This document shows positions 1 through 13,320 of a stretch of DNA of 64,000 nt, piece by piece. The notes beneath the pieces were generated by a model, which saw nothing but the letters and a program-made list of their open reading frames with translations, ran no database searches and was not told the DNA's origin. The stretch covers positions 5,270,001-5,334,000 of the forward strand of contig NC_060017.1 in NCBI RefSeq assembly GCF_021134715.1, written 5' to 3'. A program made the position numbers and the translations under genes. How positions within the stretch are numbered: position 1 is the first letter of the stretch; every line of letters starts with the position of its first letter. Source of the stretch: Daphnia pulex (taxonomy: Eukaryota; Arthropoda; Branchiopoda; Diplostraca; Daphniidae).

Positions 1-2292
1 AATGCTCTTCCACATTTTTATATTACCCACAAAGAGGTCTGTCACTCACACTTTTATTTTACTTAAGCTTTTACCCCCGCGCTCTATTATTTACCTTGGC
101 AATTTCTCATCTGGCTAAATGGGGAATTTCGTTTTTTTTTCTCCCGAATCACTCACGCAGTCGGCGGTCATACAAGGGAGGGGATAGATTGTTTGATCAA
201 TGCCAAACTCTCTCTCTCTCCGGTAGTTACAGAACTGGAGGAACAAATCCGTTTTCTCTTGTTGTTGTTGTGACTCGATCGATGGTCGCAGACAGAGCCG
301 TCAAAACTCTCTTACCCTAATGGCTACTACTACTGCCCATCTCCATTGCGAAAACGGGTTGTTACGAAACGGCCATTTCCTTGCCAAGAAACTCACGTAC
401 GCAGAGCACACACATGTACCTGCGGATGAGGGGCGTGTGCAGAGAATCCGAAATAAGAGAACCCATTTTCTCGACTGGTGAATTTAAAATTCAAACGGGA
501 ATTTAAGCCCCTTCCAAAGGGTGGGAGGAATGCTCTTCAACGCCGCCAGGTAACAGCCTTGAAATTTAACAATACACTAAATATATTATTTAATACAAAA
601 AACCCCCCTCTACTTCTTCTTCTTCTTCGTATTCCAAACTTTCTTTCTTAAACAAGACTCGTGTAATCATCATCATCACCATAAAGGCAAACCCCCCCTT
701 CACATAAACCCAAAAAGGCTCCCCCCCTGTGAGTATAAAGAAGATGAAGGAGAATTAATGAAATGAAGCTAAACATACACCTGGGCGCCCGGTGAAATTA
801 CACACCTTGAAAGAAAAAAAAAAACCTTATTTTTTTTCTTTCTTTAATAAGAAATTCTTTGACGGAGGGTAAGGAAAAAACGAACGTAAACTGAGATGGG
901 ATTCATTCAAGTGTGATTTGAACATGAAAAAGACGGTCCAAACTTAAGTTACAATCTCTACTAATAATCGAATTCGTTTGCGTGTGAGTTGACGATTTCC
1001 GATTTTTAAAAAACAAGCCCGAGGGTTATATATCTGTTATCAGGTAAGATGAGGCCTACCACACATGGCGATTTCAATCAATTTGGGCAGCAGCTGAAAT
1101 GGCAATAGATATCCATCAGTCCCGCAAGGTGGACGACATTTTCGGAGCCTCTAGGCGAAATGTTTTCCTTTTCCCAAAAAAACTATTCGCCTTGTTGCGA
1201 TGATGACGTAGAAGAAAGAAAGTTCATTGTGTGTCGGGGAGTTTCCACATAGAAAAAGAAAAAACAGACCGCTCGTCATGCCAAACTGCACCAGCAGACC
1301 TCAAGACGCCATCTGCACTCGCTTCATTCTTCGGCCCCCCTCTCAACCGTCAAAGATATAGACGTAAAATACATAAAGCCCTTAAAGTTCCTGATACACA
1401 CACACAAAAAAAAACCTTTGGCACTTGACTCCGACGTTCAAGTCACTCGGCAAATTCACAAGCGGAGAGGGGGAAAAAAATAACCATCAAAACTCATCCG
1501 TCTTGATGAAATTCGACTTTGCTGACTTGTTGGCCGACCCACAATCCATCAACTTTGATCACCTAGATGAATTGAGTGTGTTTGCCATATATAACGTCGA
1601 CTGATAGATTTCTCTCTCTCTCCAATCAACCTTTTTCTCAATTCTTCCTTGATGGAATTAACCAGAAAATAGAAGGGGGGACAAACGTTCCTCAAGAAAA
1701 CCAGCGGGGTATGTAGAAGAGGGGGGATGACCGTTTTTCTGAAACACAAAAAGTTAAAAAAGAACTAAAAAAGATGAAACCTGAAGAGGGAGGAACCCGA
1801 GATGGGTTCAGGGTTTTTATTCTTCTTCTTCTTCCCTCGGAGGAATGTTTTGTTGGAGGAATACACAAAGAAGTATAGAGTAGGGGGGGGGGGCTAAAAT
1901 ACTTTTTTTCTGGGGGGGAATCTTCCTACCACCCCGAAAACAAAAAGGAGAAAAAATGTTGTGTGTGCCTAGTTTAAACGAAAAAAAAAAACATGGAAAA
2001 GTTGTCCGTTTAACACGATTAAATAAATTAAAAGTTTGTCCTTTTATACAGAATATGCAACGTAGTTAACTCTTTTAATCCAAACGCAAACAACTGGCAC
2101 ACACACACGGAAAATCTTTTTAAGTTATTCCAAGTTGGCGAAAAGGCCAAAGTCGGCTTGTTCGTCGAGTAAATCTAATAAGAGTTAAAAAAGAAGAAGG
2201 TCGGACCCTTTTTTTACGACTTTTCTTCTTCTTTTTAATTCCTTCATTCCTCGACAACTACGAAGAAGAAGAAGAAGAAAGAGGTCAAGCCT

Positions 2293-2311
2293 CAGCAGCA
2301 GCAGCAGCAGC
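2293..2311. repeat. AGC trinucleotide microsatellite
   Basis: An uninterrupted run of CAG/AGC units, flanked by GAAGAA-type runs. Similar short AGC runs occur near 5,847, 9,370, 10,243 and 10,613. It lies outside any supported gene. Confidence 0.85.
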
Positions 2312-3877
2312 GCGGGCGTTTTGAAACATCCCAAACATTACTCTAGGAGAAGAAGAAGATTCCCTGCTGCGTTTTGTTGGAAGATTTTTTAAAAGGGAGG
2401 AGGTTTTTCTTCTTCTTCTCCCCACCTTTTTTTATTTCCTACTTCATTCTACCTGACTCGCCTCCAGGTACGAAACATACCGAAAAAGAACCAAGATGGC
2501 GTTGATTTCGACAAGAGGAAAGGGGGCCAGCAAGCAAGCAAGCAAGCACTATATCGCCTTGATGGATCTTTGCCCGCGTGTAGTGGCCTCGCACGGACAG
2601 ACATGGTGCGTAATAATTAAACGACCGTCGACAGACCAGACTTAATCGCAGTTCCAACAATTCATGAGCTTGTAATGGATCGATCCCCTCGCTCATGATG
2701 AATCGCTATCCTTTTAGTCCACCCACACAGAAATTGTATGCATCTATTTATATGATATTATTAGATAGAAAAAGCGACCTGGGCTACACAACACAGACGC
2801 AAAGTAATCCAATCACATTCGCTCATTAGATTGTCTTGCATGGAAAAACAATAACCGCCAGGCAAACGAATTTAACGTCTTTTCAAAAACTACAAAGACT
2901 AAAACCCGGAACTGCTGGACACGATCGAAATTCAACCTTGTTTTTACATACCCACTGACTCAATCATTTTTAATTGCATTTCATTTGGAAGGAAATAAAA
3001 ATATAAAACTCACCACGTGTTGTGGAACCTTTGTCGAGGGAAATGTAAAGAAGACACCGCCGTTGTTGTTGTTGTTTTTTTCTTCTTGTGTGACACACTC
3101 AACACATAACAACAGCACACTACACACACTCACACACAAACACACACGATGACGACTTGGCAACGCCGGCCGTCTATCTCTAACCGTTTCGTATGTATAC
3201 AACATACGCGACACTTTTTGGTGGGGTGGTGTGATGATTGTAGGGGGAGGTAGCAGTTCAAACAGTTGAAATTGAAAATTACCCGCCAATTTTCTTCTTA
3301 TTCTTCACCTCATTTCTCCTGTTTTATTTTTGAAAATATTTTTCTTTTGGTGTTGAAAACAACAACCAAGGTTCACACGAAACTTTTTGGGTTTTCAGTG
3401 TTTTCTCGAGGTCACACACACTTTATAAGGAGGGATAATCACTCTTGATTTAACATGATCTCGTGTGTGTGTTCAAACTTGTGTCTTGTGGTTTTCGCAC
3501 TTTTGATTTTCAACGAAAGGCAGTGTGAGATGAGTCAGAAAGAAAGATGTCCGTGACGTATCACCAGACTCGACGAAACGTGTGTGTCGATTGTGAAAGG
3601 AAATAATTTTTTTGAAAAAAAAGGGACACACACAATCACATCCAAGACTCGATGCAAGTTCACGTCAACACACACACACACACTGAGAACGAGTATAAAC
3701 TTGTTAAAACAAAGATGGTCGATTGTGATGGTTGTTGTCGATCGTTCGGTTTGTTCTTTTTGACTGTGTTGTGTATTTCTATCTCCTGGTGGTGTTTGTT
3801 CACGTTGTTGAACTTGATGAATTCCTCTCCTTGTGAATCGAATGGAGAATGAAAAGAAAACGACAGGAGTTAAGCCA

Positions 3878-3887
3878 GGCGCCACCT
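3878..3887. promoter_or_regulatory. CTCF-like insulator core match
   Basis: The ten bases read GGCGCCACCT, the reverse complement of AGGTGGCGCC, the core of the site described for Drosophila CTCF. The longer context GCGCCACCTGGTG also fits most of the vertebrate CTCF consensus. A single motif match in non-coding DNA is weak evidence for binding. Confidence 0.25.
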
Positions 3888-6800
3888 GGTGAGCCCGTGA
3901 TGCGAGGCGACACTGACGACAGAAATGTTGGGAGGAGAGAACCTCAAGTTTTGAGCCCCCACCAATCCCAACAGCAGTAGAGACCTCCAGACAAGGAGGG
4001 GGGGATAGAAAAAAAAAAAAGAAACTCATGTGCTGCACTCTGGTGGCCAACTACACTCGCCATCACTGAGCTTTTTTTCTCTGGCGATTCCAATCGCGCA
4101 TTTCGTTTGGACTCGTTTGCAATCATTCAAAATGGAGAGATTCGTCCTCTTGTTAATTCGATGGAATCAACGATTTGATTTGAATGTGATTTTTTATTAA
4201 TCTAAAAAGTCAAGTGATTCGAGTTGCGTTGAAACATTTTTTTTTTCAAAATGGCCGCGACTTTGAAAATATCGTCGACGTGTGATGATGTTTCGCCCGC
4301 GGCTGCGCATCGCGCACCGGCCTTCCATTCCCCCTTCTTTCTTTTCTTTTTTCTCTGCTTCCTCCTCTTACCATTCCCACCTATTCATCCGACTTCTTCC
4401 TTCTCCCTTTTATTCATTCTCCCCCCCCCCTCACACACAGCTGGCGGACCGGTTTCCCCCTCCCTTTGGAGGGGTAACGCAACAGCCCTCCCAACCCCCC
4501 CCCTTTCTACCAGACGAAGAAAAAGGGAGAGGCTTTTGTGGATGAATGCAAAGGCAAAAGAGAATCAACGGAATGAATGAAGAAAGGGAAAATACCCCCC
4601 CTCCTTTAAAAAAAAAAGAGGAAGAGGAATCGCCGGGGCGATCAGCGCGCCACCACAGCCATTTGCCCATTTGGGTGTTATCGACTCATTATGAAATATC
4701 TTGTAAACGACCGGCACGACATTTTTTTTTTCGTCGTTCATTTCAAAAAATAAAAATTCCCTCGTCAAATGTCCATTATTTCCCAGTGGCTTTTGGAATT
4801 TATTTAAGCCAACCAATCAAAATAAAAAATTCCGAAAAAACAAAACAAAAGAAAATGGCTAGATAAGATGAAATACCGTGCAGTCAACACTCTCTCGCTC
4901 CCGCGTGCGTATAGACCGTGTCAAAAGTTTTTCCACACCCGGTCGACAGGCAATTATAAAACTTGGCGGGCGATTTTTAGATTGCCAACTCCATGAAGAC
5001 GGATAGATACGTTCTATTGTTATTATTGCATTCTCCCTTGTGAGTTGATTTTAAAATAAAAATAAGAAACGCACGTGTGATTCATCAACCCACCAAACAA
5101 ATTTGAAAAAGAAATGAATCATTTGCATTTTTAATATCGCCTTTTATACAACCGAACGGCCCGCCGATCGAAATGACGTCAAATTTCTACACACACACAC
5201 AGACTCAATTAAACTTTGGCCTACTTTTTGTTTTGGGTATTACGCGGGCGATTATATTTAAAAAAACATTCACCGGTTTGATTGATAACTTGGCCGTGTA
5301 ATATATAAGATTCATTCTGCCGTTAGTTATTGTGTGCAGACGGAGCGTGTCAACACACTTTGCACGACCGAGGATGAAATTTCATTGTGTGAAATAATGA
5401 GATTTTTTCGAATCTTTCATCGGTGAACACATGTCCATAAATGGACGCGCAAGTATTACGCACACAAGAATGTTCCATGTTTTTCGTCAGCCTATTAAAC
5501 AAAATAGATAGACAGTACAATATTATAATACGAGAAGTTGTATATATGTACTATACATAATATAACTCTCCGATTATTAAATCGATTTGGGTCCGAGCGT
5601 GACGTGAGAGTCTCCGGCCAAAGTCATAAATCCGCCATTTGCCTGACATTTTCAAACTGTGGAATAGAGAGACGTTCTCTCCGACTACTAGATGTGCTGT
5701 GTAATGACTTTGGCGTGAATGTAAATACACTCAAGTGTATAACATGTATAACATCATCCGTCATGTAATATCGCGGGAGAGAGAGACAGTGTGTCGACTC
5801 TTTTTCTCTTTATTTCTACCCCCGACTACTACAAATATTCCTCGGCAGCAGCAGCAGCATCAAATGAGATTATCCGTTGATGTGTGTCTTGCGAGTCGAG
5901 CGGCGGCGGCTTCTCTTTTGTCGGATTAGGTTAACCTGTCACTCCCGAGAGACACCAAGAGTCCTCTTCTCTCTCTGTGTGTGCTGCCCAAGAGGTCGTG
6001 TAAACATTCATCCCGTTTCATTATGAAACACGCCGGGAAGAATTTAACGTGAACCCCCCCGATCAATGAGTCGTCTCTCTCCCCCCAACCAAAAAAATGA
6101 TTAGATTTAACTACACACAGGCTCTCAAACTCAAATAATCATGAGAATGGTGTAAAAGTTGAGTTTGGCAATATCCAAGAAAAAGTGTTACACACCCACA
6201 CGTATATAACATGCATACACACATCCAGCACGTCTGCTGTATATACGTATAGCAGTAATAGTTATCATTAACGGGGTGAAAGTACTATAGAATGGCAGTA
6301 GAGAGAGTGAGATCGTGCTGGGGCAATTATATCTGAGAAAAGAGACGGGAGAGAGAGGAAAAGGGCGGCGACTCAAAGATCTAATTAGCAGTATTGATTG
6401 CATTGCGTCTTTATTCTCTACTCTTGCTAGACACACACATCTCCCCGCCATATCCTTACAACTCATTTTCTATTTTCCCATGTACGCGAAAAGGAGAGAG
6501 AGAGAATGTGTAAGTTGTTGTGGTCCGCCAATTGCTGCTGCTGCCGGCCACCTTTTATGTAATTTAGACGATCATGATTACATTTTATTTCTTTTTTGCC
6601 CACTTTTTTTTCATTTTTCAACTGAATTTGATTTGTTTGTATCGCATTATTTATGTTGTCGAGAAATGATGGAATGAAAAAGCGTGGGCACAGCCCAACG
6701 ACACCGCACGGATGCGTTTGATTAAGCGCCGTGCGCGGATATGTATACGTACGTTCTGCTGCTGCTGACTGTGGAATGGTAAAAAGGTTTTCGTGCGCGG

Positions 6801-7472
6801 GATGAACGCCAGAAATGTTGTACATATTACAACGGAAGAAGCGAAAAGGACGGACGAGAGAGAGGAGAAGAGGAAATGAGCTTCATTAAAAAGTTTGGTG
6901 GGAGGGGGGGGACCGACGGGGGCAAAGTTAGTAACAGCCATGGCTAAGGTTGGGTAATTGGGGAGGAGGTAAAGATATGTATATGTACTGCTGTACTATA
7001 ACTATCTATCTATAGTGCGAGAGAGAGAGAGAGAGTCCTAGCTGATTGTATAAGCTGCTGTATATATACACTGAGAGACTGGACTATAAGGAGCGAGAGA
7101 GAGTTTTGGCACACACAAGGAGCTGCTGCTGCTATATAGCCGCGTCTTTTCTAAACAGTGATGATGAGAGAGAGAGGAAGGTTTTGAGTCCACCCCTTCG
7201 CCCGTTCCACTCACTTTTCTCTCCTCCTACCCGCTCCCAAGTCTCTTAACAAGCTCCAGCTTTGGTCGTTCGTCGTGAGGAGAGTGGCGCGCGGCGGCGG
7301 CCCGGGACTTCATTAGGAAGAGCCCGCACGAGTCCAATTACCAAATCCTGTGTGTGCAATGTTGGTAGCTATACACACACACATAGAGAGAGAGAGAGCT
7401 TGCTTTTGCCTTACTACTACTACTACTACTACTCCACCCTTATCTATTCCCTTGTTAAAAGCAGACTTTTTT

Positions 7473-7496
7473 TTATTATTATTATTATTATTATTT
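7473..7496. repeat. ATT trinucleotide microsatellite
   Basis: A run of TTA/ATT units directly after a poly-T tract and shortly after an ACT/TAC repeat at about 7,411-7,433. Non-coding. Confidence 0.85.
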
Positions 7497-10400
7497 GGCT
7501 AAATACAATTGGAATATAGGGGAAGCTAGAGAGAAGAACTTGTACAGCTGAACTCTTGGCTCATCAATTCGTCAAAATCTATGGCAAGAAATAAAATAAA
7601 AAAATCCAAAGTTTTTTTTCCCAGGGACTAGAGAGAGATGATCCAGCAGCAGCTGGATGGATGGCAGCGAAAGAATAGCTCTCTATAAAGGTTCCCACAT
7701 CCGGACACATAGAAGAAGAAGAGCGCGGTCGCGTTCCATTGTACACACAGCACATCCCAATCATGAGAGAGAGAACTCTCGTACCGCTCAATCGATAAGG
7801 ATGATTGAGAGTATGGAAGGCACGCAAGAAGATATAGGGGGGATAGCTCTATGTACCAATGAATCATTGGTAGCGATTGTTCGGATGGAATTTCGCACCG
7901 TCATCAAGCCGATTGGCGTGACATCCGTCTCTATTGGCGGATTACTATATAGATATCTATTCTTTTTTTATGTCTTCTTTTTATTTCTTACCTCGTCATC
8001 CATCACGAGATGGCAGTAGATATGGACAAATAAAAATAAAGATTCCGGCGCACATCGTTTTAAGGTTATTACTCGCCTCAGTTGATTTTTCTTTTTAACT
8101 TTGACTTTTTATTTATTTCATCCGGCGCTGTAGCCAAATAGCAGACGCCCAGTAGCACTCAAGTTTGCCCGGCCCCGGATTAAAAGGAATAGCAAAGCTG
8201 AGTGTATGTAATATGCCAGCAGTGCATGTGAGCATAATATAGACGGCGGCAGCTATTTCTTCTTCGGATGGAATAGAGCGCGCACACACATCACATCTTT
8301 GAATCAATTTTATTTTTTTAAGAAGATGGAAAAGCCGACTATACATATACTGTCGGCAATCTGCATGTTTTAGAAACGGCGCACTACCCCTCTTACGGGA
8401 TAAAATGGGATGCGCAGCAGCTACTTGTCTTTTTGAAATGTTGTGAAAAGCTTTGATTTAATGAGAGCAAATTCAAGCCACCCGTGTACCATAAGACCCG
8501 TTTCATTTTTTAAATGTTTCGATTCGAAATTGGACGCGTACACCATCGTAGTGGCATAGCTCAGACATTTTAAAAGAGACACGGATCGCCAAACATGGAA
8601 ACAATTGAATATACATCGAAAATTCACCGACTAATCATTTGTTATTCATTCGATTGAGCCCACAGATGAGCCGAAAAAAGACTCGATAGCGATTGTCATT
8701 TAATTGACGATACATACTAGACATATGAAGGGAGGGTCGTGCGATTGGCCCATGTAAAATAAACGACCGTCTCCCATAAATGTTTCAAAAAAAGTCTTGT
8801 CCACTCTACATGTAGCCTTTTTTAATGGCTTCTTGGCTGACTCTGTTCACCTTTTTGAGACTTCTATGCAGGCCAGTCCGTGTGTCTCGTCGTCAACGTC
8901 TCATCAATCCGATCCGATTTATGAATGTTTCATCATCACGCAAGCCATAGAACTTTCAACTGCCGGACTTGGGGGTAGTAAATACATACATATAACGCGA
9001 CGGATATCGATCCATTTCCTTATCTCTTTCCCAGCGACCCAACGCTGTCTTGAGTTGGTGTATTAGACACATAACAATTTTCTAAAAGTCGAAACAAATT
9101 TCAATCGAATTTCCCTGCTGGGCTGACGATGATTCTATTCCGGCTAGCTAACGCTGGCCATAAAGATACATAGCGCAAAGAGAAAGGTGTGACATTTTTT
9201 GGTCGGTAGTGAAGAAAAACTGGGCTGTCTAGCCTCATATATATTCCTGTTAAATCTGAGATGGGACAAAGGAGCAGAAAGAGAAGCGACTCGTTAAGTG
9301 AAGAAAACGGCACTTTCTATAAATAGTCTAAAAGAGAGAGAGAGAGAGGAGCAGCTAAGGCACACAGTCTGAGCAGCAGCAACGGCAACGGCACCAGCAG
9401 GGAGAGAAAGGCTTCCGTTCTGGACCGGAGCCATCATAGTTGAAATGTTGATAGCCAATTACCGCTGCGCATTATTATAACGAGCTACTGCTGCTGCTTC
9501 GCTTTTGACATGGATGCGGATCAAGTTTGATCCACCTCCGCGAGAAAAGAGAAGAAGAAAAAAGAAATCAAAAAAAAGGAAGAAGGAGGAACCCCAGCAG
9601 AGAAGATCGGATCAACGGGATAGGTGGGCATCACACACGCTCTGGCTCGCATCAATTATCACTCATGCGACATCAAATTAAGTTGGCCTTATCTATCTAT
9701 ATACGATATAGCTAGACTACATATTTCTCGGAGAACACCACTTGATCAAGTCCGAGGGACGGGCGGATTATTCCCTATACATCCCGCTGTTGCATAATAA
9801 TTGGTCGTCTGCTATAGACGACAGAGCAGCACCAGCAGCAGTGGCCTCTCTATAAATATACGTAGACGCGTGAGTTAACGCACTGCACACATACACCGTC
9901 CGTCCGTGTGTGTGTGTGCAGTGCGTGTTTTCTTTCAAATGAACGGAAGTCGATCCATCCTGTCCCTCACGTCACGCAACCGGCCTTGGTGCGGATCGAT
10001 TTCAAGCGTTGCCATTGCTGGCCGAGAGATGGCATTGAAAAACTTCGACTCCCGACGACGACAAGTTATATATTCCATCACGGAGCGCGCGGCCAAAAGG
10101 AGGAGAAGCGCAATAACAATTCTCTCTCTCTCTCTGCCGGCCGACCTCGCCATCTCATTAGTTGCCTGGAGTTGCGCACACACAGAGTGTTGTTACACGG
10201 CTGTGCTCACGCTCGTTAAGCCCCCCCCCTTGCCTGCCGCGGCAGCAGCAGCAGCAGAGTTAATTTGCTCCGAAGGATCCGATCATAATAGGCTATAAAG
10301 TTTCCCGCCCGTCCGCCCACTCTCGTCTTCTCCCGTCCAGCGGCTGGCGCGCGGCTGCCGAGGTCCCCACCCTTGCCCGCCCGGTTTCTATATATGTACA

Positions 10401-10790
10401 GCCGACTCTTTTCTAGACGGGTCGGTCGGTCGGTACTGGATCCATCGATCCGTTTGAAAATCACAGGGACCCTGCGATGATTAACGAGCAGTTCATGATG
10501 AGGTCCGGGGTGACAGATGTTCGACCAGCTGGAGAGAGTGAGAGAGAGACCTCTACAAAGATCACTCAACTCGTTTCTAATTCGTTCAATCAGACCCCCC
10601 ACCGATGGAAGCAGCAGCAGCAGCAGCAGCTATACACAATATATATTATTATTATTATATATTGCCAATGAGCTATGCGGTCGTAACATTGCCCAAAGTG
10701 GCAGAATGATTAACAATCGCATCGCAAACGGAACAAAAAAATACGCCAGTCTCATTTTCATGGCAGAGCGACAAAACCCGCGATTTCATT

Positions 10791-10810
10791 AGAGTGGCAT
10801 TTGCCACTCT
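10791..10810. repeat. Short perfect hairpin (9-bp stem)
   Basis: AGAGTGGCA and TGCCACTCT form a perfect 9-bp inverted repeat around a two-base spacer. No gene or terminator context is visible. It may be a palindromic protein-binding site or chance. Confidence 0.4.
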
Positions 10811-11815
10811 GTTAATGGCCAAAGAAAGTGTGTCTAACGTATATCAAGCAAGTGGTGTAGTAGATTGAACCTCTATATACGTGCACCTACCTACAAATGA
10901 TACGAACGCACCCCCGTCCCACCCATCCAATTACAAATCAACACACACAACTTTTCGATACTAGTTGGATATCTAAGCGTTGTGGGACGTTGAGGGAAGA
11001 AGAAAGACGTACACATATAAGAGCGGTAGGAGAGTTTCCGGTGGGAGGGAGACCCCCTCGACGTACATATTGACATATCATCTACTCAACAACGCAAGCG
11101 ACATAGTTATTTAAATAGGCTGGCGCATGTAATCAGACTCGCTTCCTCGTCATTCAACTTTGAGTTGATAGGCTAAAAACGAGACGTGCAGGGTTTGATG
11201 GAGATGATGAGGGAAACAACCGAATCAATCAACTTGATTGCATTCGTCGACTGTGTATACTTGAAACGACCGGAGAGAGAGAGAGAGAGAAGGACATTTT
11301 TCTGATGAGGGTAATGATGATGTAGTGTGCTGCTGCTGTATGTGATGAGCGCCAAAACGTCTTTGATAGAATTAAGAGTTAATTGAATCATTTTCCCTCT
11401 GGCGAAACTGAAATCCAGACCTGTTTTGACATTTTAATACGCAATAGAGGGGGGATTGCGTCGTCGACGTCAGTGTAGCTTAATCCTCCTTAATTGGATT
11501 GCATTTGAGGGTATTGAATCAAATTAGTAGCTAGCGTTCCTGCCGGTTCCGCATTACTTTAGAGCAAAACGACGACGTTTTCGCCATCTAGCGGTAGCGG
11601 AATTTACTTTCACGACCGAACAGCAACATTTTATGCCAAACAAGAAGGATTTGAAATTGACACATTTCATTTTTCCCAAGTAATTTTCTTTTACGCTGAA
11701 TAAATTCTATGCAATTTAAACTTCTGGTGACTTCTATGACTTGTACTTGGTGCCGGTGTGTGTGGCGGCAGGTCCCTCTTGGACATACAGTTTTATAGAC
11801 TTTGCACATTGTTTG

Positions 11816-12985
11816 AAGTGTTTAAAATTCAACAATTTGAATTGATTGTTGACCCGCAGACAAAGTTGTGAGGTATAAAACAGGCCTGATATGCAGTCGC
11901 TCTGCTTCAAATGAGTTATTTAATGAACCCTGATTGAGCTTTAAGAAACGGCAAGAGAAAACTTTCAGTCAAAGGCCTAACTCAGAAATAATCGTACTAT
12001 CAACGCCAAGAAATAGTCCAAAGGAAGAATGAAGATAAATTTGTCCTACCTTTACGCCCGGGAAATCCACAGCCAGGCATCCACAAGTGCTCCAACTGCT
12101 CCATCCTCAGTGAAGTTGACGCCAGGCAGGATAGGAAAAGGGGTCGACTCGTGAATACCCCCACACTCACATGGGTGTACACGAGGACATAGTTTTTCCA
12201 ATTACACTAAGAGCTGTTTATCTAAACAAAAAATAAAAAATGGATTACGAAAAAAATATTGCAGAGACAACAAGTTAAGAAAAGTTAGAAAGAAGACAGT
12301 GGGTATAACCGCTTATTGTTGATAAACAGGATTACTTAAGGTTTACATGTAATTTCAGGCACAATTAAAATTTAAAATATACGGCAGGTCACAGGTTTAT
12401 AATAAAAGTAAAAAATATCATTACCCGATTGGTTATACTGAGATTGTTGGTGATGAGTTGATGACAGGTCAGTATCAAAACTTCTTGTGGTTACGATGGC
12501 TGGCTCAGGCCTGAAATCTGCACAATGCTAAAGGTTACATGGAGGAAACAAACTCTAACATGCATTGACAACGAGCATACATGATAAATGCATAGTAAAC
12601 TCTAGTTGGGCACCAACATTTCACAGATTTGGAACAGGTTTATCTCTTCTGTGTAAGCTCCCAAAATCATTCCATTCGTATTCTTCATTTTATACCTGAG
12701 AAACAACATGGAGTTGAGAGCATGGGGAGTCACGATGTTCACACGACAACCACATTTTGTTTTGTTCTGCTATTTCTCTTGCAGCCACGTACAAGTTTCC
12801 GATCCAAACCAGTGATCTGTTTAGTTTTCTATAATAAAGAATATCTGAAACTTCATCTCACAGTTCTCACTTTGCTTTTTGGCCTTAACTGTGAAACAAA
12901 GTGTTAGCAGACGACACAAATATTCTAATTAACCACGCTTAAATAAGATATCGATATTAAAAATCCGTCTCCCGCCAAAATCAAA
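11816..12985. repeat. Dispersed ~1.1-kb repeat, copy 1
   Basis: This stretch is collinear with 42,870-44,060. Shared blocks in order include the region around GTGTTTAA at the start, GCCTGAT, AATGAGTTATTTAA, AATAATCGTACT, the long block CCCGGGAAATCCACAGCCAG followed by GCATCCACAA (copy 1 about 12,057-12,090), CACACTCACATGGG, and near the end GCAGACGACAC plus AATATTCTAATTAA. Copy 1 keeps a TATAAAA at about 11,875 that is disrupted in copy 2. A minus-strand reading ending [10 protein letters not shown] is present in both copies, so part may be a decayed exon. No terminal inverted repeat or target duplication could be fixed by eye, so the boundaries are approximate. It may be a degraded transposon or a segmental duplication. 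Confidence 0.75.
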
Positions 12986-13032
12986 GGAACTGCGTTGAGC
13001 AAGTTTAGTTTCCTACTGTAAATATTTTTCTC

Positions 13033-13056
13033 TCCCATTTTTTTTTTTTTTTTTTT
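13033..13056. repeat. Poly-T tract
   Basis: A homopolymer run of T of roughly seventeen bases between the dispersed repeat and the 3' side of the first secreted-protein gene. A similar run lies near 20,185. Confidence 0.7.
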
Positions 13057-13320
13057 ATAATCAGCTAAAAATAAATGGACTAGGCTATATCTCCCAATTG
13101 TGTTTGTTGTTAATTATTTGAAAATTTCACTTTCGGTACAAACTACATCCTGCAGCACTTTATTAAATTTATTTAATCAGCAATTATTTGATAACGTTAC
13201 ATCTTTTTTAAAAAAAGGTAAATAACAGATAAATAATGTTGGGAATGGGCTGTGTGTGAGTGATTGGTTATTAGTATTGCATTGAGGCCTGGAACGAGTG
13301 TAGAATATCTAGAGAGCAGG

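Larger units (their letters stand above)
1..11815. other. Gene-poor, microsatellite-rich region
   Basis: I find no gene I can support here. The open frames are short, rich in Ser/Arg/Glu from CT/GA tracts, and none shows a signal peptide, a domain motif or a chain of compatible splice sites. The stretch is dominated by homopurine/homopyrimidine runs, CA/GT, AGC, ATT and GAGA tracts. A TATA-like TATAAAG near 10,293 precedes a GC-rich stretch (10,305-10,385) that could be a promoter with an untranslated exon, but no coding exon could be attached. The region may hold regulatory DNA or introns/UTR of a gene lying outside the window. Confidence 0.55.

Noticed and set aside
96..320. Open frame at the left end
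   Set aside because: Composition follows CT/GT simple repeats; no motif, splice partner or signal peptide.
4251..4580. 109-codon frame starting MAATLKISST
   Set aside because: Mostly Phe/Pro/Ser/Leu from pyrimidine tracts; another frame of the same tract is also open, so it is a composition artefact.
12000..12182. Minus-strand 60-codon frame in the dispersed repeat
   Set aside because: The frame is not kept in the second copy; a different minus frame is better preserved, so no gene is called.
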